Source: Streblospio benedicti (Eukaryota; Annelida; Polychaeta; Spionida; Spionidae). From it: a DNA stretch of 64,000 nt. The notes beneath the pieces are model-generated. The model was not told the origin of the DNA. It ran no database searches and saw only the letters and a list, made by a program, of their open reading frames with translations. The position numbers and the translations under genes were made by a program. Shown piece after piece: positions 47,488 through 60,949 of this stretch (position 1 is its first letter; each line of letters opens with the position of its first letter). Location of the stretch: positions 22,176,984-22,240,983 of the forward strand of contig CM032663.1 of NCBI GenBank assembly GCA_019095985.1, read 5' to 3'.

Positions 47488-49842
47488 CTTTGCTTCAAAA
47501 CCCAGTTCAGTGAAAGATCAAAGGAAGACCATGTTCACAGGTTTTGAAAAATAAATTCAATGTAACCATTATTACATTTGTTGAAACTAATAATATTCTA
47601 AGAGGCAAATCCATGACATATTTTCTACTTCAGGTCGATATTAATAACCTTTAAGAAATGCAATTCCCATCTGAGGGTTGAAATAGCAATATGTACTCAT
47701 GAAAGTTGGTCAATTTTAAACTGATAAGACACATCGAATTTTCCTACTACAAATTATTGTTGTTTGAATACAGTTGGATACCATTTAGATGAACATAAAT
47801 ATAGTCCCTTTTAACAAAATATGAAGCCTATTATCATATAATCTGATTCCTACATAATAACCTTCTGAAACGTTAATATTACACATACACACTAAATAAA
47901 TTCCTAACAAACAACCAACATTCTCACAATGTTCTTGACCTTTGAAAACATTCACTTAACGTTTTGAGCATGATAGCTGTTTGCTGGGTTACATCTACTA
48001 GCATATTGCATAAAGTTTATCTTAATTTCATTTTTGCAAACAATAACTGATTAACAAAATTGCATACTTCTAATATTACCGGTATATACGCCTAGGAGCA
48101 AATCTTATTCAAGTTTTTGTATAATACTATAACCTTAATGCCAATTTACAATTTACAATAGTTCTCACAAAACACAATACTTAACAACACAGTCCTCTAG
48201 GTACACATGGTGAATATAAAAGCTATAATAATAACACATTTTATCAAGTCTCCTCAATTTTAGAACAATTCATTTCGAGATTTGGTATATATAATACCAG
48301 GAAAAATACAATATAAATGTTTTCACTGAAAACAAAATATATCTAAAAACTACTCTTGAAAATCACGAGATGACTAATACTCTTGAAACGTGTGTGCAAA
48401 TCTCGTGCTTTCCATTACTTTCATTGCAAATTAAAAAACAGGAATGATGCAGATATATCACCTATTCTTGTTGAGCTAAGAAGAAACCGGTTATGAATCA
48501 CATCTTACTCCAATTTCATGCTATTACTTACAACCCATATGGGACTGTATGGAAATTTCTTGGGTTTTTAAACTATGATCTCGGAGTAGATAGAAAGCCA
48601 GGGTAATGCACCCATAAAAAGAAAAATCTATCAGGCAGGGCTATAATTCCATAAAGTGAGAGTTTATTCAATGGTGACAATAATGTTTTTCAAGGATCTA
48701 GTGTATAGATTCTTCAGCGAGACAGTCACACCAAAAGATTGAATCACTTTAGCTTCAGTGCTTGTCCAAGAAAGATGAAACCACCATCTATATTTAGTTT
48801 GAATCTATCACTGGGTGCTTTATTATTGATATTCTGGAAGAAGTCCACTCTAATGGTACGGAAAGAAATCCCAAAGAACAGTATTAAAACAATTCATGGT
48901 ATTTAATATATGTAATCACTGTGTAGTAAAAGATGCACAGAGGAAGAAAAATTAAGGGTTGTGTGTCATTTTAATTTAGTCCTTGTTATGCCTATTTAGC
49001 GTAAACACAGTATATGGCCATTTAAATACCCATGGGCTTTTATGTTGAATCTAGAGTGAACTTTTAGAGACATGTGTATTTCTTTTGGAATTTTAATGGT
49101 CTAAGATTTTTTTCTCTTTGCGGGTTGAGCCTTTACATAAGGATGGGCATTTACATGGTTACATACGGTAAGTGACAATCAACTCTAAATTGCATGAAAT
49201 TAATAAAAATATATACCTATAACCTACTCAGAAACATTTCCAATAAAGATACAATTTTACACGTAATTCTTCTATGGTGTAGACCATGATGTAAACTTAA
49301 GCTTTACAAGACGTCGCTAATGATATAATGATTTATTTGTCGACGACTGAGAGAGCAGCATAGAGCAAAGAAACAGCAGCAGTAGCAGAATCAGCAGTTG
49401 TTCTTAGCAACAGGAAGGGAATGTTAACAATTGGCGAGGCCTGTCTATTGAAGCATTCTCCAACAGCCATGGGAGCGACACTCTGATTTGATTGTCTAGA
49501 GTTTAAGGACACGACTAGTATTATTTGCTCCTCGCAGCCATAAATTGGAAATCTACTCAGCATTGTAAAATTGAAACGTAATGATCCTAGGAAGTGAAAA
49601 TATATTTCCTTAAGATTGAACTTGCCATCATAATAAAGGTTTTTATACTATTCCTATCATGTTGTGCATCCTAATAGATAGAAGTCTATAATGTAAAAAA
49701 ATAAACAAATACGTAAGCATAATTGTTACGAATCTACTGTAAATAATTTGCTTGAATTTTTTTATATTCATATAATCATTCATTACTCCAGCTATATCAA
49801 GTTTTGCTCTACTGAAAGGTCAATAGTCTGTCTAAAATGAAA

Positions 49843-50023
49843 TACAGTGGAACCTGTCTATTAGGACATCTTCGAGATCAGTGAAGTGTCAACACAAGAC
49901 GGGTGTTCTAAAAAGAAACATTCACTTTATATATTATATACAGGCAAAGAGAGAAATGAAAAGTCTCCACATAAGACAAGTGTTCTAAAATGGGAGGTGT
50001 CTGCATGGACAGCTTCTATTGTA
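49843..50023. mobile_element. CAGT-ended MITE (block copy A)
   Basis: Begins TACAGTGGAACCTGTC and ends CAGCTTCTATTGTA, flanked by TA; AAGACGGGTGTTCTAAAA and AAGACAAGTGTTCTAAAA are internal direct repeats. Confidence 0.7.
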
Positions 50024-50880
50024 ACTTAACAAAGCGCTATCAAGTGAGCCATGGATCTGTGATTTTATGAATGAACTTCCAGTTGCGCGAAAACATTTGG
50101 CCCATATTGCTAGGGAAGATAATTACCATCACATTTGATGCTCACTCAAGGTAAATAGAATGTAAGGATTCGTGGATGAAATAGGAAACTAACACAATAA
50201 GGTACCCATTGCAAAGTATTAATGCGATGTTTTTCATCATGTTGTCACTATTGCTTTCTATCAATATTATTTGACATACACTCATAAACAACCAAGTATA
50301 AGTACTCTTCAATAAATTTGTCATATGGTCCCGGACATGAAGTCCACACAAGTTGCTTGGTTTTATGCAAAAACAAACATGCTCAAGGAAATAAGGAAAC
50401 TTCCCAGTTCCCAGTAACCATACCAACAACATTTTACAACCAATTAAGGGCAAGCACTTTATTCTAAGAGCTATCTATCTAGATAATAATCAACTATTAC
50501 CCTAACCAATCAGATTAAAGCCCATGGGGTTTAAGGTTGAATCTTGGTCATTTTAGGGGGCAGGCTTTCATATCCGAGGGCATTCGCATCAATAGCTCAA
50601 TACTGCACTACACTTGATACATTGATGATTGATATTGACATGAGCATTTGTCCTTACGTGGATATTTAGGGTATAAGGTATGAAACTTATAGGAGAGCGC
50701 ACACAACTGAGAAGAGAAATAAAAACAATACAATACAGTATCACATTTTAAGTACACCCAAAACTAACAACTATAATATTGCACAACAAAGTATAAGGCA
50801 ATAAGATCGAGTGACAATCTACAGTCACATGTGCGCAAAACAATGAGCAGACGTTCTTTCAATTACGGAAGAAAATACTC

Positions 50881-51087
50881 TTAACCCTTTACTGGAGGAG
50901 TAGTCATTGATGCTTACTAATGCAGCCTAGAATACAGCATACCAGGTAATAGTATGTCCAAATTTACAAAGGTAGAATGGAGTAATGATGAATCAAACAT
51001 CCTTGTAGTAAATTTCAGCTACTTTTAGGCTTTAATCTAGGTTGCTATAGTGGCATCATTTGCTAATTTAGCCATTTAAGTGTCACG
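50881..51087. mobile_element. TTAA-type MITE (block copy A)
   Basis: Begins TTAACCCTTTACTGG. Its arms TGCAGCCTAGAATA and GGCTTTAATCTAGGTTGC are degenerate inverts. The family core AATCAAACATCCTTG is present. Confidence 0.55.
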
Positions 51088-51159
51088 ATAGCTTTTACGA
51101 GTACTGGTAAAGATTGAACCTACCCACGATCATGTTTTGTTAATTAAACAAGAATGCCA

Positions 51160-52003
51160 TATAGTATATAATATTTAATCTATTTAACTGGATTATGTAC
51201 CATGAAAAACAGACGTTTCATATGGCATTCGCCATATTTCTTCAATGTTGTGACATACGACATAATATACTGTATTATGACGTAACCCCAAGATGGGCGG
51301 GGTTACTAGGGTGCTGCTCTGCCAGGGCTGGGTCCCACGCTGTAGAGAGTTCCACTCTAAGTCCCCCTTTTCTGTTTAGAAAAGTTTATGGAGTCTCTCA
51401 TAGATTGCCTCTCTTACGCCCCGCTCAAACCACCAACGTTCTCTGTCCAGGATGTCTGTTGTTTCCATGCTGAAAGAATATCCTTGGTGTTGCTGAATAT
51501 GATGGTACCCACTATCGCTGGCTCTCTGGTGTTGTTTAAACCTTTCTTTAAATGGTTGGCTAGTTTCTCCAATATAGGTGTTATATTGGGGGTCCTCACA
51601 ATTCAGTCTATACACAATGTTGGATCTTATTTCTTTCTTGATTTTGTCCTTAGGGTGTACTAGTTTCTGCCTCAAGGTAGTGTAGGGTTTGAAACTGGTG
51701 GAGATGTTGTGAGTCTGGAAAAGTCTTCTTAGTTTTTCAGAAATGCCACTGATGTAAGGTATAGTGACATTGATGGTCTTCTTTCTATCTACTGAACTGG
51801 TGTTCCTGCTCTTCTTTTTTGAATCCCCTGTTGGTTTAAGGGCCTTATTGAAACACCACTTTTGATAACCACACTTGGTTAAAGCGTCATGGAGATGTTG
51901 GTGTTCAGCTGTGATCTTTTCTTCTGAAGTAACGATGGTTAACGTAACGTCTGTTTTTCATGGTACATAATCCAGTTGAATAGATTAAATATTATATAGT
52001 ATA
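51160..52003 (-). mobile_element. Penelope-like fragment with GIY-YIG domain (block copy A)
   Basis: A minus-strand open frame runs from about 51966 to a stop at 51376 (about 195 codons). It carries the linker typical of the end of a Penelope-like retroelement protein (GISEKLRRLF, KLVHPKDKIK) and then a GIY-YIG endonuclease domain (NIVYRLNC, TYIGETSQPFKERFKQHQ, then a helical tail). The reverse transcriptase is absent. The piece is enclosed by 58-bp inverted repeats (51160-51217 and 51946-52003, two mismatches). Penelope-like elements are known to carry terminal repeats in direct or inverted arrangement. It is an incomplete copy. Confidence 0.8.
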
Positions 52004-52455
52004 TATTAACCTGGATGTCTAATCTTCACATTATTAAACTAGAATGCTATGAATAAAATACTTGTCTTTTTAATGTGAGAGAAAGCTCCTTATGTTCCTG
52101 CACTTTCTTTGGACAGGGGCAGAGTGTAGGGGAATATAAACTTAAGTCATCATTTATGTATATCAACAGTGAATATATAAAAGATCGTTAAAAATTGCTG
52201 GGTTACCATTCCAAATATTTTTAGCTATTGCATGTGCAAAAAGATTCAATTTCCTGATACACACACTTTTTGTCATAGTCAATATCGTATAGAAACAAAC
52301 ATAGATAGAATATCTAGCCTACTTCAATCGTTTTATCAGACAAAAATTCATGTCATATCATATACATCTGCTGTACAAAACCAAATCACTGATATGGTTA
52401 ATCAATGCCTGTTTTATTGTGCAATGCGCACCTTCGATTCTTTTCCAATATGGTT

Positions 52456-52618
52456 TTAACCCTTAAGTTGTTTGAATCCGTAAATCAAGTTACTAATGCA
52501 GTATGAAATCAAGCCCAAAATAAGGTAAGATTTATCTAACGTAGAAAATTTGAGCTCAGTTTAGGCTTTATTCTAGACTGCAATTATGCCACTGCAGTTG
52601 TAGGCATTAGTGAATAAC
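52456..52618. mobile_element. TTAA-type MITE (block copy A)
   Basis: Begins TTAACCCTTAAGTTG and contains TTTAGGCTTTATTCTAG and CTGCAATTATGCC from the family core; the right end is near AGTGAATAA. Confidence 0.5.
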
Positions 52619-52819
52619 CCAGCAGTATGAAGTTAAATTGGGTCCTACTAGAAGGTCATTTCTCAAAAAAGAACATTCTAATAGGGCACTAGCATTTGGC
52701 AGCACAAAAATGTATGTCCCGTGACATATGACGAATTTGTAATACAAATGTAAATGAAGGAAACAGTAATACAAATGCAAAAGAAAAGAGGCTCCATTAT
52801 AGCGATAAGATGCTTCGTT

Positions 52820-54010
52820 TTTACCAATGTTGTGTTTCTGTATGACTTTTAGACACAATTATAAGACACGCGCTCGAGGACACGTGTATTCATCACTATA
52901 TCCTTACTTAAAATTTAATACACATTACGTTTATTTATGCTTTTAATTGATTGCACAGGACATTACATAATTACAACCCAAGAGCTATCACTGTCCCAAA
53001 ATAATAATATGAAGATTATAGTCGCAGACTGTTATTTTAGTATTATATATCACATTGTAAAAATCATATATCAAAATATAACTATAATATAAATTACAAG
53101 TAATACAGTAAATAAGTATGATAAATCATGAACAAAATTAACGAAATACAAAATATTTCTTTAAAAACACAACACAGAATCACTACACATTGTGTCCCTA
53201 TGCCCACAGAATTCAAAGGGGAGACAAATTTATATATTCAAGCTTGCATAAATGCAGCGACGGCAACAACGACAATTCATGCACTGGCTTATGAATCGTC
53301 CCCTATACATTATCATCGAGTTTAACATCCCCGAGGACAGACTTTTTTGTCATCTGCCTTAGGAAGAGACCTTTGCTCTGCGCGACGTTCCATCATGGAT
53401 AAGTTTCTTTTTACGAGTTGCGTTCATCAAGTTAAAACACCCATGGGATGCCATATGCAAATTAGCACATTCCCTGTAATACTATCTGATTAATAATCTG
53501 GAATGCAAACTTGAATGTGCCAGGTACGAACATCTTCAAGTGGATAATTTTAGTTGCTTTAGGATTTAAATACAATTAATGTTCATGCTAGAGACCAGAG
53601 ACTAAAATATGCATGTCAATCTTAGTTTTCCATTTGTAGCATTATATCGTCATTGTCATTGAAATGAGGTCTGTGATTTGTTATATATAATACATCTACT
53701 GAAGATAGAGCATCTTGTAAAACCTTCATACCACTAAGACATTGGAAAATAAAATGCACTAAATGTAACAATTTCATCTACATGTCATTAATATTAATGA
53801 CAAGCAACAATCACGCACAAGTCAGCTGCTTACTTGGTTGAGCCGAGGACAACTTTTGAGGCTGTTGGATTTTTACAGAAATACCACAAGGAAATTCCAT
53901 TGTACGAATACTCCATATCTGTTCTACATCAAGAAAAATTCCACTTACATGGATGTCTCATACATACACTAAATACAGTGAGTGAGCTTTTTGGTTAGTG
54001 TCTTGGGTAC
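52820..54010. other. intergenic, no gene recognised
   Basis: Downstream flank of block copy A; AT-rich and stop-rich. Confidence 0.4.
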
Positions 54011-54216
54011 TTAATCGTTTACTGGCTGAATTAGGAAATGGTGCTACATTTGCAAAATAAAGCCTAAAAACAATCTTTGCATTCATTGTCACTGCTATTT
54101 ATTTGGATGAATCAGACATCCATCTTGGTAAATTTTTAGCTTAGTTTATACTTTATTCTAGGCTGCAATAGTAGGGATCAATGAGTAAAGTAAGTAGCTC
54201 ACCACTAAAGTGTTAA
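54011..54216. mobile_element. TTAA-type MITE, best-kept copy
   Basis: TTAATCGTTTACTGG on the left and CCACTAAAGTGTTAA on the right are degenerate inverts with TTAA at both edges. The interior has GAATCAGACATCCATCTTGG and TTTATTCTAGGCTGCAATAG. Related copies lie at 19866, 29281, 50881 and 52456. The TTAA edges point to piggyBac-type mobilisation. Confidence 0.6.
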
Positions 54217-54219
54217 TTT

Positions 54220-55617
54220 CATAAATGATTCTAACAAACACAACACAGAACTAACTGGATCCACAAAACCATCATAAAATACTGCAATTTATGAGGAGGA
54301 TAAAGTGTCGACAAATCTGTGTATTTAGTATTATTCTCCTTAGTACTAAATAAACATTACTCGTCAAGCTCAGATATAAAGACTAGAATGTATTTGAATG
54401 AGATTCTGGCATTGCTTACAAGTCATTGAAATAATGATGACTAGGTCGAAATGACAAAGAGAATTTAATCAGAAGATAGGAAGTCGCCACTGAGGGACAC
54501 GAATGACTGCTCTGCGTGAGAAAAGGAACAAAATTACAGAATCTGACCTAATGGAAAATGTTGTTAGCATTGTCTGGACTGGTGGACAGCTCTAAAATTA
54601 CATATTTAAAGAAAACGAACGCAGTGAGATTGATAAACCGTCCAGTGGCATTTGAATGAAAACAGACTCGAACTTAAATGTTCAAAGAATGTTCAAGCCA
54701 TTTTGTTGTATGTACCGTATGTATAATCTGTGTGGATTGAAATTCTCTAAAATCCATTTTACAGTAGACTAGATAAGAAACTACAATGCAGTTGATGGGA
54801 TTTAAGGAAGAAATTTTGTGAAAGTATGGTGTATTCATTGTAATTCATTTTTGTAAGCTCATTTTAATACTTCCGCTGAAGACTCCTAAGCTCGTGAGAA
54901 GAATAAAACTATCCACAGATCTTAAATGCAAGGCCGTTAAAGGGTATATCACAAATATCTGTTGGAACCCGTAAAAACTTTGATTTTGGCAGCAGATCGA
55001 GAAATGGAAATATCTATTATATATACATGAATAGGTGATAAGATTTCTATTTTAGTATTAATAATATTACTAACAAATCACAATATAATAAACACCTTCT
55101 GTAAACTGAAAAATCAAATGAGCATAAGTACCTCTATGGAAGCTCAAAACAGTCTAAATTGCATAAAGCATAAATAAACAAATATATAAACTACACACAT
55201 AAAAAACAGTATGTAAAAAGTCATACAAAATGTACTGCTATAAAATAAAAGTAGCCACTGTTAAAATACAATTACATCATTTTGGTGGAATGTCACAAAT
55301 AAGTAGCTTTGGTGATTCCATGGCAGACATCAAAAGAAATAACAACATCCTCTTGAACAAAAAAAATTTACTTAAATTATTAGACATGAGCAAAATGCTT
55401 TCACGATCAAGCAAAATGTTGTGAAAACCCTGAATTTGATCTTCTCTTAACGATACCACTTTTCTGGGTGTTAATTTTTATAATGAAAGCCTCAATATGG
55501 TGACTACCTCAGTACATTTTTTATTGCCTGTTGAGATAGTTTCACTATAAAATATTTGTTCCTTAGAGCTCATTTTGGATCATGATTTGGAAGAAAATCT
55601 AGTATAAAGGAAGAATT
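54220..55617. other. intergenic up to the gap, no gene recognised
   Basis: AT-rich and stop-rich in all frames. Confidence 0.4.
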
Positions 55618-55717
55618 NNNNNNNNNNNNNNNNNNNNNNNNNNNNNNNNNNNNNNNNNNNNNNNNNNNNNNNNNNNNNNNNNNNNNNNNNNNNNNNNNNN
55701 NNNNNNNNNNNNNNNNN
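55618..55717. other. 100-N assembly gap
   Basis: Exactly 100 N, between the two copies of the 5.6-kb block. Confidence 0.99.
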
Positions 55718-56042
55718 TTTCTATTTTCGGAGCGTTAGTGATCTGTGACGCATAAATTAAAGAATTAGCGCCACCAGGGTTCTCAAATCTCTGCTTCATC
55801 CAGTAAGGATGACCATCCACTGTCCTCCATAAAGTTGCCTAACAGTACATACTGCTTTTCACCAAACTCACTGGTTGGTCAGTTTCACTGATCTTTGTTT
55901 TGTCAATGCATACAATGGCTGATCCATTACAATTACAGGAAATTGAGAAGGGTTTACTTCTATTAGTAGTGTCATTTAGCAAAGACATTCCATATTTGAC
56001 CATGGCCACTGATTTGGAATTTTCTTTGCCTGTGTGATACAA
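55718..56042 (-). pseudogene. unrecognised coding-like fragment
   Basis: On the minus strand, 56042 to about 55720 reads as protein-like sequence with one internal stop (near 55839-55841). Local phrases include YHTGKENSKSVAMVKYGMSL, SAIVCIDKTKISETDQPVSL and HPYWMKQRFENPGGANSL. It runs into the gap. The composition looks like a real protein, perhaps a transposon-encoded one, but no family was recognised. Confidence 0.35.
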
Positions 56043-56198
56043 GCTTAATTAGCCTAATTACCTTTTCTAAGCATTTATCATCAAAAATATAGTCATGGGG
56101 GTTCTAATAATACTTATTATTCCATGTTACATAATGCTAATTATGAAAATTTCTTAAATATTGGCTGTTCTTCTTATAAACACCAAAAACAACAATTT

Positions 56199-56993
56199 TT
56201 CTGAATTGACCTATCTATTTGACCTTGAAGGAAAGGTCACAGGTCAAAATGTAACGTGATATTTATAATCTACATACCCAAGTTTCTATCTAAGGTCAAC
56301 ACAAAATTTTGTTCCTAAATTCAATATTAAAAAAGATAAACGCAATTTTTTATCATTTTTGACCCTTGATCCCTGATTTGACCCCTTTAAAGGTCAAATT
56401 TCAGGTGGCTCCTGCTTAATTTTGAACCCTCATACCAACCAATTTATCATGCAAAGTTTCAGAAAGTCTTCCTTAAAGTGAACAATTGATCGATCTAGAA
56501 CGTGCATGCAGTAGATGGCATGAGAAATCAGCCTGCATACTTTGGGCTAAATATCTTTAATATTGCAGTATTTATAATAAAGTAACAACAATAAATAGTT
56601 CACAAATACTTTAGAACATGGTCTATGAATTTGAATTCTAAATGTTGCTTTAATGTTCTTTATTTCTGTTAGATACACAAAAAACCGTAATTTTCGGAAT
56701 TTTGACCTACTTGTTTGACCTAGAAAGCAAGGTCATAGGTCATATACAATGTGATATTTGAAATCTACATACCCAAGTTCCTACCCAAGGTCAATACAAG
56801 TTTTGTTCCTAAATTCAATATTAAATGAGATAAAATGGAATTTTATCATTTTTGACCCTTTGACCCCTTTATTTGACCCCATTAAAGGTCAAAATTCAGG
56901 TGGCTCCCAAGCTTAATTTTGAACCCTCATACCAACCACCAATCATGCAAAGTTTTCATAAACTCTTCATTAAAGTGAACGATTGACCCATCT
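56199..56993. repeat. two diverged 300-bp direct repeats rich in TTGACC
   Basis: About 56199-56496 and 56697-56993 align along their length (shared ATCTACATACCCAAGTT, TTTTGTTCCTAAATTCAATA, TTTTGAACCCTCATACCAAC) with clear divergence, at a spacing of about 500 bp. TGACC/GGTCA words recur in both. No coding frame. Confidence 0.8.
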
Positions 56994-57109
56994 AGGAACC
57001 CTACTATAATTAGACTTATTAAGCATTCACAGTGTTTACATGCTGGAGATCTGAAGTGTATATCTGTATAGTGTCTTTCACTGGACTAGGTTTTGAAGCT
57101 AATTACATG

Positions 57110-57289
57110 TACAGTAGAACCTTGCTCGTTGATATTGCTTATCTTGAACTTTCTGTTACCTTAAGGTTAGTTTTATTTTTGCTTTCAACTACATTATTAA
57201 CATTTATCAGTTGGTGATCTTGGAATATTAGGCCATCTCCAGCATTTTATAGTTCTCCCTAAAAGTTCAAGATAATGACTTTTACTGTA
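57110..57289. mobile_element. CAGT-ended MITE (block copy B)
   Basis: Counterpart of 47308-47487. Confidence 0.7.
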
Positions 57290-59640
57290 CTTTGCTTCAA
57301 AAACCCAGTTCAGTGAAAGATCAAAGGAAGACCATGTTCACAGGTTTTGAAAATAAATTCAATGTAACCATTATTACATTTGTTGAAACTAATAATATTC
57401 TAAGAGGCAAATCCATGACATATTTTCTACTTCAGGTCGATATTAATAACCTTTAAGAAATGCAATCCCATCTGAGGGTTGAAATAGCAATATGTACTCA
57501 TGAAAGTTGGTCAATTTTAAACTGATAAGACACATCGAATTTTCCTACTACAAATTATTGTTGTTTGAATACAGTTGATACCATTAAGATGAACATAAAT
57601 ATAGTCCCTTTAACAAAATATGAAGCCTATTATCATATAACCTGATTCCTACATAATAACCTTCTGAAACGTTAATATTACACATATACACTAAATAAAT
57701 TCCTAACAAACAACCAACATTCTCACAATGTTTTTTGACCTTTGAAAACATTCACTTAACGCTTTGAGCATGATAGCTGTTTGCTGGGTTACATCTACTG
57801 CATATTGCATAAAGTTTATCTTAATTTCATTTTTGCAAACAATAACTGATTAACAAAATTGCATACTTCTAATATTACCGGTATATACGCCTAGGAGCAA
57901 ATCTTATTCAAGTTTTTTGTATAATACTATAACCTTAATGCCAATTTACAATTTACAATAGTTCTCACAAAAACACAATACTTAACAACACAGTCCTCTA
58001 GGTACACATGGTGAATATAAAAGCTATAATAATAACACATTTTATCAAGTCTCCTCAATTTTAGAACAATTCATTTCGAGATTTGGTATATATAATACCA
58101 GGAAAAAATACAATATAAATGTTTTCACTGAAAACAAAAATATATCTAAAAACTACTTTGAAAATCACGAGATGACTAATACTCTTGAACGTGTGTGCAA
58201 ATCTCGTGCTTTCCATTACTTTCATTGCAAATTAAAAAAAACAGGAATGATGCAGATATATCACCTATTCTTGTTGAGCTAAGAAGAAACCGGTTATGAA
58301 TCACATCTTACTCCATTTCATGCTATTACTTACAACCCATATGGGACTGTATGGAAATTTCTTGGGTTTTTAAACTATGATCTCGGAGTAGATAGAAAGC
58401 CAGGGTAATGCACCCATAAAAAAGAAAAAATCTATCAGGCAGGGCTATAATTCCATAAAGTGAGAGTTTATTCAATGGTGACAATAATGTTTTTCAAGGA
58501 TCTAGTGTATAGATTCTTCAGCGAGACAGTCACACCAAAAAGATTGAATCACTTTAGCTTCAGTGCTTGTCCAAGAAAGATGAAACCACCATCTATATTT
58601 AGTTTGAATCTATCATTGGGTGCTTTATTATTGATATTCTGAAGAAGTCCACTCTAATGGTACGGAAAGAAATCCCAAAGAACAGTATTAAAACAATTCA
58701 TGGTATTTAATATATGTAATCACTGTGTAGTAAAAGATGCACAGAGGAAGAAAAATTAAGGGTTGTGTGTCATTTTAATTTAGTCCTTGTTATGCCTATT
58801 TAGCGTAAACACAGTATATGACCATTTAAATACCCATGGGCTTTTATGTTGAATCTAGAGTGAACTTTTAGAGACATGTGTATTTTTTTGGAATTTTAAT
58901 GGTCTAAGATTTTTTTCTCTTTTGCGGGTTGAGCCTTTACATAAGGATGGGCATTTACAGTTACATACGGTAAGTGACAATCAACTCTAAATTGCATGAA
59001 ATTAATAAATATACATACCTATAACCTACTCAGAAACATTTCCAATAAAGATACAATTTTACACGTAATTCTTCTCTGGGTGCAGACCATGATGTAAACT
59101 TAAGCTTTACAAGACGTCGCTAATGATATAATGATTTATTTGTCGACGACTGAGAGCAGCATAGAGCAAAAGAAGCAGCAGTAGCAGAATCAGCAGTTGT
59201 TTTAGCAACAGGAAGGGAATGTTAACAATTTGGCGAGGCCTGTCTATTGAAGCATTCTCCAACAGCCATGGGAGCGACACTCTGATTTGATTGTCTAGAG
59301 TTTAAGGACACGACTAGTATTATTTGCTCCTCGCAGCCATAAATTGGAAATCTACTCAGCATTGTAAAATTGAAACGTAATTATCCTAGAAGTGAAAATA
59401 TATTTCCTTAAGATTGAACTTGCCATCATAATAAAGGTTTTTATACTATTCCTATCATGTTGTGCATCCTAATAGATAGAAGTCTATAATGTAAAAAAAT
59501 AAACAAATACGTAAGCATAATTGTTACGAATCTACTGTAAATAATTTGCTTGAATTTTTTTATATTCATATAATCATTCATTACTCCAGCTATATCAAGT
59601 TTTGCTCTACTGAAAGGTCAATAGTCTGTCTAAAATGAAA

Positions 59641-59821
59641 TACAGTGGAACCTGTCTATTAGGACATCTTCGAGATCAGTGAAGTGTCAACACAAGACGG
59701 GTGTTCTAAAAAGAAACATTCACTTTATATATTATATACAGGCAAAGAGAGAAATGAAAAGTCTCCACATAAGACAAGTGTTCTAAAATGGGAGGTGTCT
59801 GCATGGACAGCTTCTATTGTA
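59641..59821. mobile_element. CAGT-ended MITE (block copy B)
   Basis: Counterpart of 49843-50023. Confidence 0.7.
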
Positions 59822-60949
59822 ACTTAACAAAGCGCTATCAAGTGAGCCATGGATCTGTGATTTTATGAATGAACTTCCAGTTGCGCGAAAACATTTGGCC
59901 CATATTGCTAGGGAAGATAATTACCATCACATTTGATGCTCACCAAGGTAAATAGAATGTAAGGATTCGTGGATGAAATAGGAAACTAACACAATAAGGT
60001 ACCCATTGCAAAGTATTAATGCGATGTTTTTCATCATGTTGTCACTATTGCTTTCATCAATATTATTTGACATACACTCATAAACAACCAAGTATAAGTA
60101 CTCTTCAATAAATTTGTCATATGGTCCCGACATGAAGTCCACACAAGTTGCTTGGTTTTATGCAAAAACAAACATGCTCAAGGAAATAAGGAAAAGTTCC
60201 CAGTTCCCAGTAACCATACCAACAACATTTTACAACCAATTAAGGGCAAGCACTTTATTCTAAGAGCTATCTATCTAGATAATAATCAACTATTACCCTA
60301 ACTAATCAGATTAAAGCCCATGGGGTTTAAGGTTGAATCTTGGTCATTTTAGGGGCAGGCTTTTTCATATCCGAGGGCATTCGCATCAATAGCTCAATAC
60401 TGCACTACACTTGATACATTGATGATTGATATTGACATGAGCATTTGTCCTTACGGGATATTTAGGTATAAGGTATGAAACTTATAGGAGAGCGCACACA
60501 ACTGAGAAGAGAAATAAAAACAATACAATACAGTATCACATTTTAAGTACACCCAAAACTAACAACTATAATATTGCACAACAAAGTATAAGGCAATAAG
60601 ATCGAGTGACAATCTACAGTCACATGTGCGCAAAACAATGAGCAGACGTTCTTTTCAATTACGGAAGAAAATACTTTAACCCTTTTTACTGAGTAGTCAT
60701 TGATGCTTACTAATGCAGCCTAGAATACAGCATACCAGGTAATAGTATGTCCAAATTTACAAAGATAGAATGGAGTAATGATGAATCAAACATCCTTGTA
60801 GTAAATTTGAGCTACTTTAGGTTTTTTAATCTAGGTTGCTATAGTGGCATCATTTGCTAATTTAGCCATTTAAGTGTCACGATATTTTACGAGTACTGGT
60901 AAAGATTGAACCTACCCACGATCATGTTTTGTTAATTAAACAAGAATGC

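Larger units (their letters stand above)
47208..52815. repeat. 5.6-kb duplicated block, copy A
   Basis: Co-linear with 57008-62608, with only scattered substitutions and many single-base indels. It starts AATTAGACTTATTAAGC and ends GCGATAAGATGCTT; outside these points the flanks are unrelated. No host gene was recognised; it contains two CAGT-ended MITEs, two TTAA-type MITEs and a Penelope-like fragment. Short open frames are not kept between copies, arguing against coding. Confidence 0.9.

Noticed and set aside
49333-49563. Minus-strand 76-codon open frame
   Set aside because: The corresponding stretch in block copy B has several indels that shift the frame, so coding is not maintained.
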